The notes: generated from the letters alone by a model not told the origin. Counted from the stretch's first letter, positions 10,300-22,819 are shown. The stretch: 64,000 nucleotides of DNA from Spirometra erinaceieuropaei (GCA_902702965.1 CACRXP010000001.1:4459650-4523649), one strand, 5' to 3'. Translations and numbers: made by a program.

Positions 10300-13250
10300 T
10301 ACCTGCTTTACCTTACTGTCGTGTTGTCAGTAAGGAGAGAATGAAACTCTGGCTAATGAGATGAGGCGTGGCGATGGTATTAGTGGTGGCAATACATGTA
10401 AATAGAAAGGGGAGTGTATGCAATGATTACGTATTTATTATCCATTTGAGACGCGTTTGTCTGAAATTATTTACCGTGTTTTATTAGTTTTCGTTAAGAA
10501 ATTTTATTCCGAAATCTTCCGTGCTGTCAAACAGTAGGTCATAAAATTGCTTAACTTCTGGACACTTATGATACTATTTTGGTTATTATTTCCGAAGCAC
10601 GTTATGGAATTTGTGCAAGCATGGAAAATCAGCGCATAAACCAAACAGGAATGAGGTAATTGAGTTAATGCACAAACTGGAAGTAAATCCTCTGGGATAA
10701 AATTTTTTTCCGATTGAGTTAGCTAGGCAAAAAGCTGGGTTAAAATTTTACTCCCTTTAAGCTCACTCCTGACAACTTTCATTTTCAAGCTGACATTCGT
10801 TTCTAAATTGATCTGCTTTACTTACTTTTTGACCTAGGTTAGATGGAATTAAAAAATTCGTGCATGTGTGCAGCCGTAAATAGATTGTTTAGCTTCCCCA
10901 ACAAGTGTATTTTGAATTGAAATAGTGGTCGTTTTCAGCTGCACTTAGGAAAGGGTATAAATAAGGTTTTGGCAAGACCATAGTGTTCCTTTAGTTGAGA
11001 ACCCGGCCTATTTGACTAAATTGGCCTGCCAACTAAGAAAAGCCGATGGTAGAGTGTTTCGGGTTTTTAGTCGAACCCGAGTATTCTGTTTGATAGTAAA
11101 AGCAGCACCTTTTATTATCGAAGATGTGCTGGTTGTCCAAAATTTGCCTTCGTTTTCATCAGTCGCAATCGATAGGATAACGAGTTTATGACTTAAGCGG
11201 TATATTATTGGATTTAATAACGCTTAGTTACTTACTAACGCGTGTTTATGGCTCAGGTGCTTCAAAAGTCCAGGTTTGCATAGTGTTGGCTGACGACGAC
11301 TAATAAAGCCAAAACTGTCGTTTTAAGTTCCTCCTTATGCTTACGTATATCTTGAGAAAAGACGGCCGTTCGAGAAGACGCAGATATGGCAAACCTAAAA
11401 CTAAACCTCCAACATCTCCCCCTAAATTTCGGCTTCTATCGTGACGCTCGTTTGACGTCCGTCTGTCGATGTAACCTTTGAGTCCTCACGAGCTTTAGTG
11501 TCATTATCCCACTCCCCACTACTCATTTCTTCTGATAGCAGCTTCTTGTAACCAGTTTAAATATTCGCAAGTACAACTCAGTTCTCTGATGGGCTTTCTC
11601 CTTTCAGTAGGTCACATCGGAATGTACCTATCTCCGATAATTAAGTATAATTTTATGCAGCGACAGAGAATGACAGGTGGCGAGGCATTGATGAACTTCG
11701 GTTCGATAAAATGCTTATGACCCATCCGGTAGACCCCCAGTGGTGGATAAACTGCGTCAGGTGCGTCTGTGCGCATGTTTGTGTTTCTGGTCCCCGCTGC
11801 TGGTGGTCAGGGTTATGATTGGCTGAATGAAGGCACAATAAGCCCGAAACAGTACTATATCAAACTACCCGCATTCTCTGTCGTCCCTCCTTGCTGCTAT
11901 TAGGACTTGGCCGACTTCGGCCTGGTAATTGGTTGCCTGTTCGTGACCTTTGCCACCCATACGGAGTTTGTTTGCTTCGTGAAGCCAATAGATCGGTGTG
12001 CTCCTTTTCCTGATTGAATATATATATATATATATGCGGTAGAAAGACACTCATCGATAGCTTTACGATACACACTCGGCCTTTTGTGTCCTGGGCCTAA
12101 TCTGGAGTCCCGCAGGCAGTCTCAGAGCAGTTAGCAGAAGGCAATTACTGAAAACGACACTGAAGGATGGATGGTCACCCCACATACAGTAGGCGACTTA
12201 CCTAATAAACCCTGATGACGAAAATTAAGATGATCTTTCGGGGACTCCTGCAATGTAGTGCTATTTACGTAGTCACCCATCCCATTCAAAAACGTGCCTT
12301 TTTTCTGAAATCAGTATTTTTTATTTATTTTATTAACCAGAATGTGCACAAATTTGAGCCCAACTCAAGGCTATCTTATAGTTGGGAAATTTAAGATGCT
12401 TCTAATAGTCTGTGACCATGCTTTTGCATCAGTATGAGTTTGTCTGCACGAAATCAGTAGCCCAAATCAGAAAAACAGCGACCAAAACAATTTGCCCGTT
12501 AAGAGATTGACTTTTTGTTCTGCGAAATTCAGCTATAACAGGATGTAAACAGGTTCGTTGTTTCTATAAAAGTGGGCGCTATTTGAATTTGTAGATTTCA
12601 GAGGTGGAAATGTATGCGATCTTGCGCCCAAAAAGCCGTACCAACGTCCAGATGCAGTTCTCTATTTATAACGGTCACAAATTTGCTAGGGTTAATGAAT
12701 ATTCCATAGGAAGCCATGAAAGATCCCACTATAAATGGCTATTTTAATCTTGGAGCATGAGGCAAGTTACTTTTGTGCCGTCTGGTTCTAATCGGCGGAA
12801 TCAACGGCAATTTTCACGGTTTTAGTCAACTGCATGACGAATAAAACGGAAACGAAAAAATTACCCCGAATTCACGGAAGTAGCCTTTGAAAAACATGAA
12901 AAAATTGCGAATTTCGGTGAATGTCGTACTGAAAATCCGTGCAAAGAATACTACAGTTGCCTTTCCTCAATTTTGTGTACGCGTACGTCTCATGTGCCTC
13001 TAATAATTAAGTTTACGAATAGGACATAAATTTGTGCATTTTCGGCGTTTTCGTCTTTTTCCAAAAAATCCTTCTTCCTATAAGATAGTGCTATAAATAT
13101 CTGTTTTTGGTCACCATTCAAATTCAGGTCCTTTATTCTTAGTTTGGTATTCTGGTCTTTGCTCTGGGACTGCTCTCCGGTTGGTAAGGGATTTCTCATT
13201 ACTTTAGGTTGAATTCATGAGTTGACTCACTTGCAAAACGAGATTGCCAA
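10300..13250. other. Intergenic; possible SINE remnant near 11.8 kb
   Basis: No gene recognised in almost 3 kb. At 11,818-11,855 the phrase TATGATTGGCTGAATGAAGG ... CAATAAGCCCGAAACAG recalls the SINE ribozyme segment, with an extra base in the core. A TA tract lies near 12,020. Confidence 0.35.
12018..12035. repeat. (TA)n microsatellite
   Basis: Alternating TA run of 18 bases. TA tracts also end several SINE copies in this window. Confidence 0.9.
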
Positions 13251-13254
13251 CAAA

Positions 13255-14070
13255 GAAAAAAATACTGTGATGGCCATTTCTGACTTACTGGCCGTCACCA
13301 GACAGTCACAGTCGACTCCAGGTTTGTGATACTTGCGATTCAAACCCGACCCTCATGGCCAATAAACCGGATATTCTACTATTTGAAACACGGGCCTTTT
13401 TTACTGCCGGTTGCGAACAGAAATATTTATTATGTTGGGGTGGCGTTCACAGATAGAATTACGGAATCTTCTCGCCCCGCTATGTTTAATGGCTCGATCT
13501 ATAGACCTTCAGCCAGTCGTATAGCGACTAGTAAAGTGTACACTCTAGTTTCTTTTGTTTTTTACGGCTATCTCGTTCGTTGTTCGACTGTTGCGGGACT
13601 CTAGATCGTGATCCAAAGCTCAAGGGGAGGCTTCTTAACTCCGTCGCTGGACATTCCTCCAACATAATTACCATTTCCATTTGCAACGGACAGGATGAAG
13701 GGCCTACACCTGAATTGGTAAAATGCTTGATTCGATGAACGTGGATATTTCGTTGGAATTCCAGGTGATGCAAACCTGAAGTCGACTATGGCCGGATGGT
13801 GACGGCTGATAAGCCAGAAACGACCGTTCCTGTCTTTTGGCCTTCGTTAGTAATGCCGTTCTGCGTATGTATAGGTATGTTTCAAGTGCGTTCGCCGGTC
13901 TTCTTTCAGGAGCTCTCTGTCCCTTTGGGCTATGGCGCTCTATTAAGGGCCTCAACGACAGTTTCGACGCGATTAGTAGTATACGCAGGATATTATCGAC
14001 AAAGACAAGAGAGCTGGTAACAGCCTTTTCTGACTTACTTGTCACCACCAGAAAGCTTAACACAAATCGA
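13255..14070. repeat. SINE body fragments in both orientations
   Basis: Three pieces of the ribozyme/body part of the hammerhead SINE: 13,264-13,306 (minus), 13,795-13,885 (plus; GATAAGCCAGAAACGACC and TAGTAATGCCGTTCTGCGTATG) and 13,985-14,065 (minus). The tRNA-like head is missing from all of them. The last two face each other, forming an inverted pair. Confidence 0.55.
13264..13306 (-). ncRNA. Hammerhead motif, degenerate core
   Basis: Minus strand: helix I ACTGT/ACAGT, core CTGGTGA (A6 changed to G), a short helix II, GAA, palindromic helix III ATGGCCAT with cleavage triplet ATC. Helix I differs in sequence from the SINEs at 31-35 kb (GACTGG/CCAGTC) yet still pairs. The A6 change should abolish activity. 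Confidence 0.5.
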
Positions 14071-14369
14071 CGTTCTTTCGTTTATCATGCGTTAGTGTCT
14101 AACACTAACAGTTTAGCCCGTTGACAAGCTTGGGGTACGTGAGCGTCCCCTGTACCTTTGGGCCTGATCAATATCATTCGAAGAAGACAAATAAGGACAG
14201 AAGATGGGTTTGCGAACGAAATTTTTATCATTCAAGTTTGGGCAATTTCCTCGTCTGCATCATCCGCATGTTGCAGTGTCTGGTGCTGCTTACATCTGTT
14301 CATTCAGGTTTGCCGCATGTTTCGTATTATAAACGTGCTCAATGCGTGAACACTGACCTGCATATTTGC

Positions 14370-15300
14370 TACTGCTGATCGATGACGTCTCGGAGGTCGA
14401 CTGCTGGGGGCCTCGCGAGACCATTGTCGATTTGGCGACCGTCATACTTGCAACCAAGTCACCGTGGTTGTTGAACACTCCCTCGTGCAATCCGGCGGGC
14501 TGGTCGGTCGTTGGTACTCGCGCGAATTACCCTCGATCTGCTGGGCAGAGACCGCGCTGGTCACGTGTCATTCAAAACAGTGCGTTCCCCCCTTCTCCGC
14601 GGACGTCAGCTGCCTAATCTGCAGGACTTTATTGCTGATTCTGTTGGCCTTTTCCAAAATTATTTAAACTTCTTGCATATCTCCTGGTCGGTGAAATGCA
14701 TGACTTTGGCTCGAGTGATCGTGCTAATCGAGGACAATTTTCGAGAACCAGTCTGGCTATCTTTTCATTTTTCAAAGGTGCATCTCTGCTTTTGCTGTTA
14801 TATATAGCTAGAGGGAGACGGATTACTTAAAGGTCGATTGCATGCAGGTGCTAGTGAAGTCTTGCGACGAGGCGTTGACGCACTTCGCCAACGTACCTTT
14901 TGTAGCTATTTTTGCATGATACCTTGTAACTCACCGCTGAATGTTCTGTTACTGCTGCGGGTTTCGTGTCTCATGGCTTACTGTCAGATAGTAGATTCTG
15001 ATTCAGGAACCACACGAATCTCATACGGTTTCAGAATTCTTGTCATTGTCATAGCAGAGTTCTCCGTATAGGAAATCGCGTATCAGAATATCGGCTTTTC
15101 ACAAGTCGACCGTTCCATGTTCAGGCTCCTGAGGCATATACTACTTAAGGAAATAGAGTAACCGCTGGTGGCGGTTAGGGTGTGCAAGTATTTCTCCCAC
15201 TTCTTTCTCCCAAAACCGTTGCCACAGTCTGCTCGAAACCGTTGGAGGAAGGTTGAATTCACTGCGACTGTGGCCAATGGGGTGATTACTTTTGAAGGTT
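14370..15300 (-). pseudogene. Penelope-like element, GIY-YIG part (broken)
   Basis: Minus strand. A linker with GNGFGRKKWEKYLHTLTATSGY (about 15.08-15.28 kb) leads into TRILKPYEIRVVPESESTIRQ and a decayed GIY-YIG region. The DNA aligns by eye with the PLE at 33.4-34.25 kb (shared CTGTCAGATAGTAGATTCTG-type and ATTCTTGTC-type segments). Several stops and frameshifts. Together with 15.7-16.7 kb it forms one PLE copy on the minus strand, split by a family C insertion. Confidence 0.6.
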
Positions 15301-15499
15301 TGAGGCATTTGTCTTATGGTAGAGCGATCTGCCCCTAGACAGACCTCGCGGTAGATGCTCCAAACTAACAGGGGGGACTAGCTCGGGTTTGACAAGTGTT
15401 ATTGGCAGTGTGCTCGCATAACTAGTGCTAACATTGGAACTATAATGGCAGGGCCATGTACAGATCCACGCCACGCTAGTCCGAGCCCACGCCCTTGCA

Positions 15500-15712
15500 T
15501 TCATGATATAAAATCCTGATCAGTGCACTCTGGGGAGCAGGAGGTGTGGTGGTACACTTAGGTGCGGGTTTACGTCTTAGCAGCCACCTGCGGCCTCTCC
15601 CACCTTTGGTCTTCTTGACCCTGTCATGACACGGGACTCGGATGGGGGGGGGGTTGGGGGTGGAAAGCATGCGATAGATACTGCACAAATCTAGTATTAC
15701 TACAAAGGAATT
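15500..15712 (-). repeat. Family C copy inserted in a PLE
   Basis: Minus strand: TTTGTGCAGTATCTATCGC, a C-rich run, GGTCAAGAAGACCAAAGGTGG, GCAGGTGGCTGCTAAGACG, ACCACACCTCCTG and ATCAGGATTT, in the family order. It lies exactly between the RT half and the endonuclease half of one PLE. A G run sits near 15,645. Confidence 0.6.
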
Positions 15713-15715
15713 CAC

Positions 15716-16740
15716 CCGGTAGTCGCCGTCCTCACTCTTATCCTGATGTGGAACGCACAGTGGACCTCATCGGTAACGACGGTCGAACTGTCATGATGGA
15801 AGGGCGTAGTCTCTATCTTATTGTTAGTTATATTTGTAATTTGTGTGTCTAGGTAAGGAAACTGGTTGTAGACTTCGTTCTTCCACTTCAAATTGGAGGT
15901 CGTTAAAGATTGAGGTAAACAGGGACTTGAAGGCTTTCTAATCGCTGCCCTCAACTTAAGAAACATATGTCATTTATGCAAGCGGTCTAGAATTTCTGGA
16001 GATTCGGCCTGAATACCAGTTGCTTAAGCTGCTGCAGAATTGTTTTAACAGTCCATCCGGACGGAGGATCGCCCATCGACGGTATTCTTCCCTTGCTCAA
16101 AGTCCTAATTGTTAAGAGTGAGGACGTTTTTAAGGCAGCTCCGTTAGCATAGCGGTGTGCTCTTGCTTAAGTTGTTGCTCAAGTACATAATATTTTTCAT
16201 GAAGAATTCCGTCAATAATAACGACAGCGAAGCCGGATGAAACGAAGATGAATGGAAATATCACGAAAAGCAACATACTCGCCTTCCCTGTTCCCACTTC
16301 TAAATGCCTAATAGACGTCAGAAACTCTTCAGTTGACTTTATCGTCCGTCCACTGAGAGTCCTTGCAGAGGAAAAAAATTGGTGGTAGAACCGTTTGGTC
16401 ATTTAGAATTTTGGAGTTCACAAAGAAGAAAACGGGACGTAGGGCCATCCCCGATTTCGCAATTCTGGGGGCCGTAAAAAGGAGCTATAGGGGAACCAGG
16501 GACATTTGAGTTCAGCGCCTACCTTGATCTCTCTGTTGCTTGTGTATTCCGCAAGCATCCTGATTGTCTGGCCCAGGAAGCCAAATAAGCCTTCTTGTCT
16601 ATCAACAGGCTTTCTAGTCTCGTGCGGTACTCGGTTCTGCGTATGGTGATCGTCGAGCATCCCTTAACAGACGGCGTATCCTTCCTCTTCCGTATTCTCG
16701 GAAGCTCACGATCTTCTGCTTGAGAAACTGGCAACTAATA
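15716..16740 (-). pseudogene. Penelope-like reverse transcriptase, degenerate
   Basis: Minus strand. The frame ending at 16,130 carries TKSTEEFLTSIRHLEVGTG-like sequence, typical just upstream of PLE RT motif A, and reads on through a changed motif A region to LREKY-like HEKYYVLEQQLKQEH. Further on, SKGRIPSMGDPP resembles motif B and CINDICF stands where motif C (YVDD) is expected, with the first Asp lost. FPYLDTQITNITNNKIETT matches the block after motif C. Many stops and frame changes; not functional. Confidence 0.6.
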
Positions 16741-17399
16741 TTGTGAGGGAGGAATGAAGTCGATACTTGCTGCTCCGCGAAATTGTTGAACTTTTCCTTT
16801 GCCTTACGTTCCCAGAGCGAGGATTCGAAGGACAATATGAGGTCATCTGGCCAGTGAAAGTCGTCTACAGTACAGCATGCTAAAGATGTGCCGTAAGGTA
16901 TGTTCGTAAAACGAGAAATACCTCGGCACAAGAATGCCTGGATATGAGCATGCAAGCAATCATGATGGTAATCTGTCTGCAGTCTGTGGTCACACACAAG
17001 AGCGGAACGATAGTTTCACCGTGAGAAAGGGGGTTGATCGACGAGGGTTAAGAACAGACGGTCAGACCGATGCTCGAAAGTTGGTTCTCGACTGGCACAC
17101 TTAACCGAACACAAGACATGAATCAGTTCGGACAGGGCCAATAGGATTAGCGAACAATGTGTGAAATACTACCTCACTGACGAGCCCAGGAGATTGAAAG
17201 CACAACAACTAATCAGTCCGCCAAATGGCAAGGGGGGTGTTCAACACTCATACTTGCTTGGTTGCAAGTTCGACGGCTGCCAAAGTGAAAATGGTCACAC
17301 GAGGCCACCAGTGCTCGCCCTTGGAGGCGTCATGGCTCAGCAAATAATAATCAGGTCAAAGGTTATGCGCTGAGAGCGTTTAAAATACGAGACGTGCGG

Positions 17400-17575
17400 T
17401 AATACTGAATAAACCAAGGCAAACAGGAACAGACACCCAAACACCCTGATGGTGAAAACGGGGAAATTTACCGAACTCTGACGCTGATTAAGCTCATTGT
17501 ATGAACTCGCCCTCTCTTCTTATCTGCTTTCCTCGGAGGCTACAAACGCATTTATACATCTGGACATCGAATGTA
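17400..17575 (+). mobile_element. PLE tail fragment
   Basis: CAGGAACAGACACCCAAACAC then CTGATGGTGAAAACGGGG and a TTTACCGAACTCTGACG segment, followed by ATGAACTCGCCCTCTCTTCTT, in the order seen at 27.5-27.72 kb. The hammerhead core is degraded (CTGATGG). It points opposite to the PLE at 14.4-16.7 kb, so it is either separate or an inverted terminal repeat of that element. Confidence 0.4.
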
Positions 17576-17591
17576 TGTGCATGCTAATGAA

Positions 17592-18581
17592 TAGCGAGTG
17601 TGCTTACTCATGAAATGCTAGCCGAAAATCTGAAATGTGTTTCCGATTGGAAAAGATTTCTTAAGTAAGTTGGAGCATTAATTGGCGTGCGGTGTAATCC
17701 TATAATAATTCAGTTACCTCAGGATGCTGGCTTTTGAATCAACTTCTTTTCAACCGCCTGCAAAAACTAAACTTTGCAAAACATGATTATTTAAGTAATG
17801 TGGATTTTTTTCACTGCTTTTTGATGCTCACATAAATCCAAATATATTTCATAAAAAAACGTACATGAAAAGTTTATTCATTGACTTATTTGGTTAACAT
17901 TTGTGTCTTTTTCAAATTTTTTTACCTGGGGGAAGGGTATAATTCGGTTTTAAAACATTTTCTTATTATGAAATTTTTTAAGACCGTGAGAGGCCCGTTC
18001 ATAAAACATCGTGCCTCTGCATTTCCTAATGTTGCTTGTAAAGCTTACAATACGGATCGAATCCGCTGCCAAACTGCATGAACCCCACTTGGATTCCCTT
18101 TGGCAACGTATAGAAATTTATGATTTTAAGTACAAAGAAAATGTACAGCTTGTAGTTAAGAAACAATGAATGCAAATGCATCGGCGGGTTGGGTTTAAAA
18201 TTATTCGGAAATAAAAGGTTTTTTTAAAACTGAATTATATCCTTTATTCAAGTAAAAAATATGAAGATGCAATTCTTAACTAAATGAGTAAGGAAATGAA
18301 AAATTTTATGCATGTTTTCTACGAAATATGCTTGCATTTATATGGGTACCGAAAATCAATGAGAAAAAATTCACATTACTTAAATCGTCATGTTTTGCAA
18401 AGTTACTTATTGCATGCGGTCGAAAAACGTTTATTCAAAAGCCAGCATCCTGAGGTGACTAAATTATTATAGGATTTAACTGCACGCTAATTAATGTTAC
18501 AACCGTACTTAAGAAATATTTTCGAGTCGAAAACACATTTCAGAATTTTGGTCAACATTTCATCAGTTAGCATATCTACTT
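17592..18581. mobile_element. LTIR element, full length (~990 bp)
   Basis: Left end ends in GTGTGCTTACTCATGAAATG; right end CATCAGTTAGCATATCTACT followed by TA. Arms and centre match the other members, including the AAGGGTATAATTCGGTTTTAAAA block and the inverse AAAACTGAATTATATCC. It is adjacent to the duplicated spacer. Confidence 0.75.
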
Positions 18582-18757
18582 TATGTCAGTTATACATGAG
18601 TTATACGCGCGTATATCCTGCAGAAATTACCAATTTGTATTGGATGCACAGACGCCGACATTGCTAGTTTTGTCCTAAGGTAATTCGTGATCAGTATCTA
18701 AGGTAAGAATGCTTCCTTGGAGCACGTGCTCTTTCCCCTTTTCTTCCAGGCATTGTT
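18582..18757. repeat. Spacer of a duplicated LTIR pair
   Basis: Inverse counterpart of 2,943-3,095 (shared AGCACGTGCT, ATGCACAGACGC and GTTATACATGAGTTATAC). Confidence 0.65.
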
Positions 18758-19085
18758 CAGTAGGTCATCTAACTCATGAACTGTCGTGGGCGGAATTTGA
18801 GCGAGATGTATGTCATACAATTGGTGCTGTATTTGTGTTAATTGAAATGATTTGAGGGACAGAAAGCCATTTGCTGAAGGGGGATTTATTTAAAGTCAGT
18901 TTTGTTAAAGGTAAACAGGCCATATTTAGGCGAAGTTCGGCCTTTCTTGTTCTACTGATAATGTCCTACGCTACTGACAATTGCAGATCAAACTTCATGT
19001 TTGTGTTCATTAGACTGTAAACGAAGATGAATATTAGCAGGAAAGGTACAAAATAAATCCCGTCCGTAAACGACAGTCTGGTTTT
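18758..19085. mobile_element. LTIR element, short subfamily, one half
   Basis: Begins CAGTAGGTCATCTAACTCATG and runs inverse to 2,640-2,942 (shared GCCATTTGCTGAAGGGGG, AGACTGTAAACGAAGATGAA and TACAAAATAAATCCCG). The other arm is missing. Confidence 0.6.
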
Positions 19086-19089
19086 GTTT

Positions 19090-20585
19090 CCGTGAAAATC
19101 ATGTGAAGGCGTGTTTAAGAAATTGCACTGTTTCCAAAAAAGGACGATTTTAGCTTTTAAAATTCTTTTTCGCAAATTTATTGCGTTTCGCGCCATAAAT
19201 CCAAGGAATAAACTTTTTTAACAGTAGTTTATTTTGCAACACCGAGAACTACTAGGCGTAAACAGATATATATTAAGTACGCGCGTCATACTGCCCCTTT
19301 TCTGCGTCACGCCCTGCGATGAAGATATTCGGACAATGTCTTTCAGTACTCAACCGCAAAAGGATACGAAAATTAGAAGCGGAAGGGTTGTCACATCAGT
19401 CGTTAGAAATTATTTATAATATTAGTAAGGTTACTCTGTGATGAGTACTTAATGATGGAACCGTACCCAGAAGTAGACAGGGGTGGGCCAAGACGGTCCA
19501 CCAGTACGCAAGGCGATGATTTTATTTGTCGTACACTAAAAAACATCACTACATGCCCATTAGGACCATTCACAGGAAATATCTGCCGATAATCTAAATT
19601 AACATAGCAAGGAAAAGGGTTTTTAAATTTGAACTTCTTCATAAAAGATCATGCTCATGCCGTATTTAGGTAGGAACTTATTAGAGAACGTTTTTATTTG
19701 TTAGGAAATATATTGATAACCGGCCCTTATTCTGGAAGAACATTTACATCTGCGATTATGTCTTATTTTTAGACAAGCAAAAAAGTCGACCCAGATGGTT
19801 ATATGCGTGAAGAACTTCCAAAAAGAGCACACTGCGCCTATGGCAACCTTCAAGATCTGTAGACGGTTAATAATTCGGGTGGCTATTAAATACGGAGAGC
19901 GGCCAGCCTGGTGTTCGACTACTGATACCATCAACAGCAAGGTGTTTGTCCGCACTGTGAAGGATTTTTTCGATTACAACGACATCCGCCGACACCGACT
20001 AAATGCTATAATGGTATACGACAATGCCCTCGTCTAGCGCTTTAAAAAAGTATAAATTTAATGACATTTTCAGCCGTAATCTGACTTTATAGACAACGGC
20101 CAGCCTCTCCGCATGTGACCTCCAATCGATTTGTATCCCTGTTAACGGCCGGGATCTCAAACTTACCAAAAATTGTTTTGCACTTGTCAAAAAAACATTG
20201 CCGCAGGACGAATAAGAAACTTTCAATTCAAGAAAAAACGTGGTTTTGTGTTAGACAGACACATTAAAAAATTCATTATAAACAACCTGGCCATCTCCAT
20301 GTCTGAGAGGCATTCTGCAGTGATAAATGCAAATGGACAGTCAACAAAGTACTGTTCCTTTCTTTTTGCTATTACTTATCACCATTTTCCCTATTTCATG
20401 TGTCTGCCTTCATTATACGCCCGTATAGTTAGCCTAATTTAAGCAACTTGTAAAAGAAGCACTTTCTGAAATTCAAAATTTCAATGATAATTTATTACTT
20501 TTACCTTAGTAAATATTAATTTAATATTTCATTATTAATTCTTTTTAAGATCGCAGTTTGGGCAGATCTTGTATCAAGGGAATTT
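19090..20585. other. Intergenic, nothing recognised
   Basis: Overlapping opposite frames at 19.7-20.2 kb show no motif I can name. Confidence 0.35.
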
Positions 20586-20589
20586 TCTT

Positions 20590-20633
20590 TTGCTAACTCA
20601 TGATATTTCATGATTCAGCACATCTAATGCATG
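20590..20633. repeat. Collapsed LTIR termini
   Basis: TGCTAACTCATGA is followed directly by TTTCATGATTCAGCACATCTA: the left and right LTIR ends back to back with no interior, forming a small palindrome. Probably a deletion product. Confidence 0.5.
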
Positions 20634-20649
20634 TATTCTGAGTCCTTTT

Positions 20650-22780
20650 TTCAAGTTTGACGCATCGCACGGAATCATGAAGACGACTTCCTTTTCATCA
20701 AAACAGACAAACCTAGAGTGAGCAATCAAGATGCAAGATGCCGTCGACGGTTTGGGCATCACAAATACGTGGTGCCTTCTCGGTTGCCTTCTAACAAACT
20801 CAGTCATAGTCCTAACGCAAGGATTGTTAACCCTTACTGTCAGTCTGTGAATTTGACTGGAACTCTCTATTTCTTTTCCATTTGACTCGTGTGCACACGT
20901 ACATACAGGTAAGTGAGCCTCATTAGATAACTTTCACCATAAGAGAAATGGACTGTTGACAGTACTGCGTTTGTGGGGGATGGGACAGTTGTCTTCACAA
21001 TGCGGGATCGCTTCTGAATAAACTGCCTTGCCACCTGGAAATCGAAATTTTTGCAACTTGTGCCGAATGACTCAATAGCTATGCAAAGCGGCCGGACAGT
21101 ATTGCATTATGCACTGAGCGTGTAAATAATGGTTAAGTCGAATTTCGTTCTCCGTAAAGGTGAGTTGACTATAGGGTGAACTGCGTTTCCAATCTATTGG
21201 TAATGAGGAGCTCGAATGAGTGTTTGAAACGCTTAAACGCCTCCCATTGGAGCAGAGCATATTTTCCAGTTATTTTTGTAGCTTCAATATTCACATTTCG
21301 ATCAAAAACCGATAATTTCCCTTATTCGGGAAATTACCTATGCCTGTACTTATCCCAGAACTTATGTACCATTTGCGCGCGCTTCTTTTATAACGGTTAT
21401 TTTCCAAGTTAAGATTTGATTTTTCATTGCTCGAAAATTAACTAAATAACCATATTATTTTCGGAAAAATTGAAGCTGTTTTTTCATTGAATCTCTGGCT
21501 TTCATGACCGCGTAATTTTGTACCAAATGGGCAGTAAGCGTGCTTTAAGTCTATATGTAACTGAAATTTACAGGCTATGATAAATGCACTAGAAGTACTC
21601 AATAAACATCCGGCCGCGTCTTTATCAAGGTCCTCTACATCTACGCTAAGATGATTTCTCTTGCGCAGTTTTGGGTGACAAGTAACTTACAAAAGGAACG
21701 GCACTGTATTATTCGTTTGGAAATGTTTTGTGACTAACCAGTCTCTAGTGCACGTATGCTCACAGTTTTTGAAATCGGTCCTAAACAACTAGAAAACGGA
21801 ATTCTTTGTTCGTGTCAAAAAGGTTGTTATCAACAAGGTGACCGCATGAACAAGAAAAGTACCCGACTTTTGTCCTGTTTTCACTTTGGAAAAAATAAAG
21901 GTCATGGGCGTTCACCCCAGCAAATAATGTTGTGGGGAAACACTGCGGTGGGTCTCTTCCTCGATTAGTAAAATGCCCATTGCAAGTTTTCGTTAGGAAA
22001 GCCTGCTTGCTTGGACGATTAGTTTTCGCGTTTAGACGAACATATAAATACGATCAAATCAAGACATATGAGAACTCATTATATGGGTAAAACTTTTAAA
22101 GATCCATACGCAAAGGCACCTTTATGTATGATCGGCCAGGGAAGTCGATGGTCGCAAAGTATCCCTTAACGGTTCGAGAAAACCTTCATATTAAACGAAC
22201 TCGATCGCTGTCAGAAGGCGGGTCGTAAATTTGTGGAAAAATATTGCTCCTCATATACAGAAAACGATAGTTTTAACTCCATCCAATGGCTATATTCTAA
22301 CTTTTTCATCGTTGACTAGTCTCTGGACATGAGAACATACGAAAACGGTCATTCCTGCTGAGTTTCCACTCACAAATATAAATCCGAAAGATGTGCAAGC
22401 CATTTTCCTGCATATCATTCTGCAAAATCTCTCTGAATGTAAAATAGCTGAAGGGCTAACTTTCTGCATACTTCGTTCCTTCTTGAAGGACTTATAAACA
22501 GCAACCAGTTAAAAAGAGCTTTAACACGTTTTTGTGCTTATGCTATTTCACCAACTTGATCGGAATCACGGATATATACTATGCACGTTTGCAAGTCCGC
22601 TTGGGCGTGCGACATGAAGGATGGTACCTCTGATATCTTATTTTCTGCTTTTTTTCAAATTTCTGACAAGACTCATTTTTTTCCATATCCTTTGCAAGTC
22701 TTCGTCTAACTGAGGGTCGTTTATTTTACTTGGTCTTTTTCTGAACCATCCGGTTCAATCCCAGAAGTACTGAACGTGCT
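20650..22780. other. Intergenic, nothing recognised
   Basis: No gene, RNA gene or repeat that I can support. Confidence 0.4.
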
Positions 22781-22782
22781 CA

Positions 22783-22812
22783 TATTTCGCTAATTGGGTC
22801 GCCTACTGTGTG
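22783..22812. repeat. Possible solitary LTIR right end
   Basis: CGCTAATTGGGTCGCCTACTGTGTG resembles the right terminus (GTTAGCCCACCTACTGTATG). No left arm found. Confidence 0.3.
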
Positions 22813-22819
22813 CATTTTG

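Noticed and set aside
11818..11862. Another hammerhead SINE
   Set aside because: CTGAATGA has an inserted base in the core and helix III does not form; kept only as a possible remnant.
16614..16997. 127-residue minus-strand frame as PLE N-terminus
   Set aside because: It adjoins the RT remnant, but I could not match its residues to a known PLE N-terminal block.
19701..20037. Overlapping opposite frames, possible transposase
   Set aside because: No DDE/D spacing or DNA-binding motif visible.
20598..20807. Minus-strand EKEVVFMIPCD as a GIY-YIG start
   Set aside because: Resembles the first GIY-YIG strand, but no second motif or following block is present.
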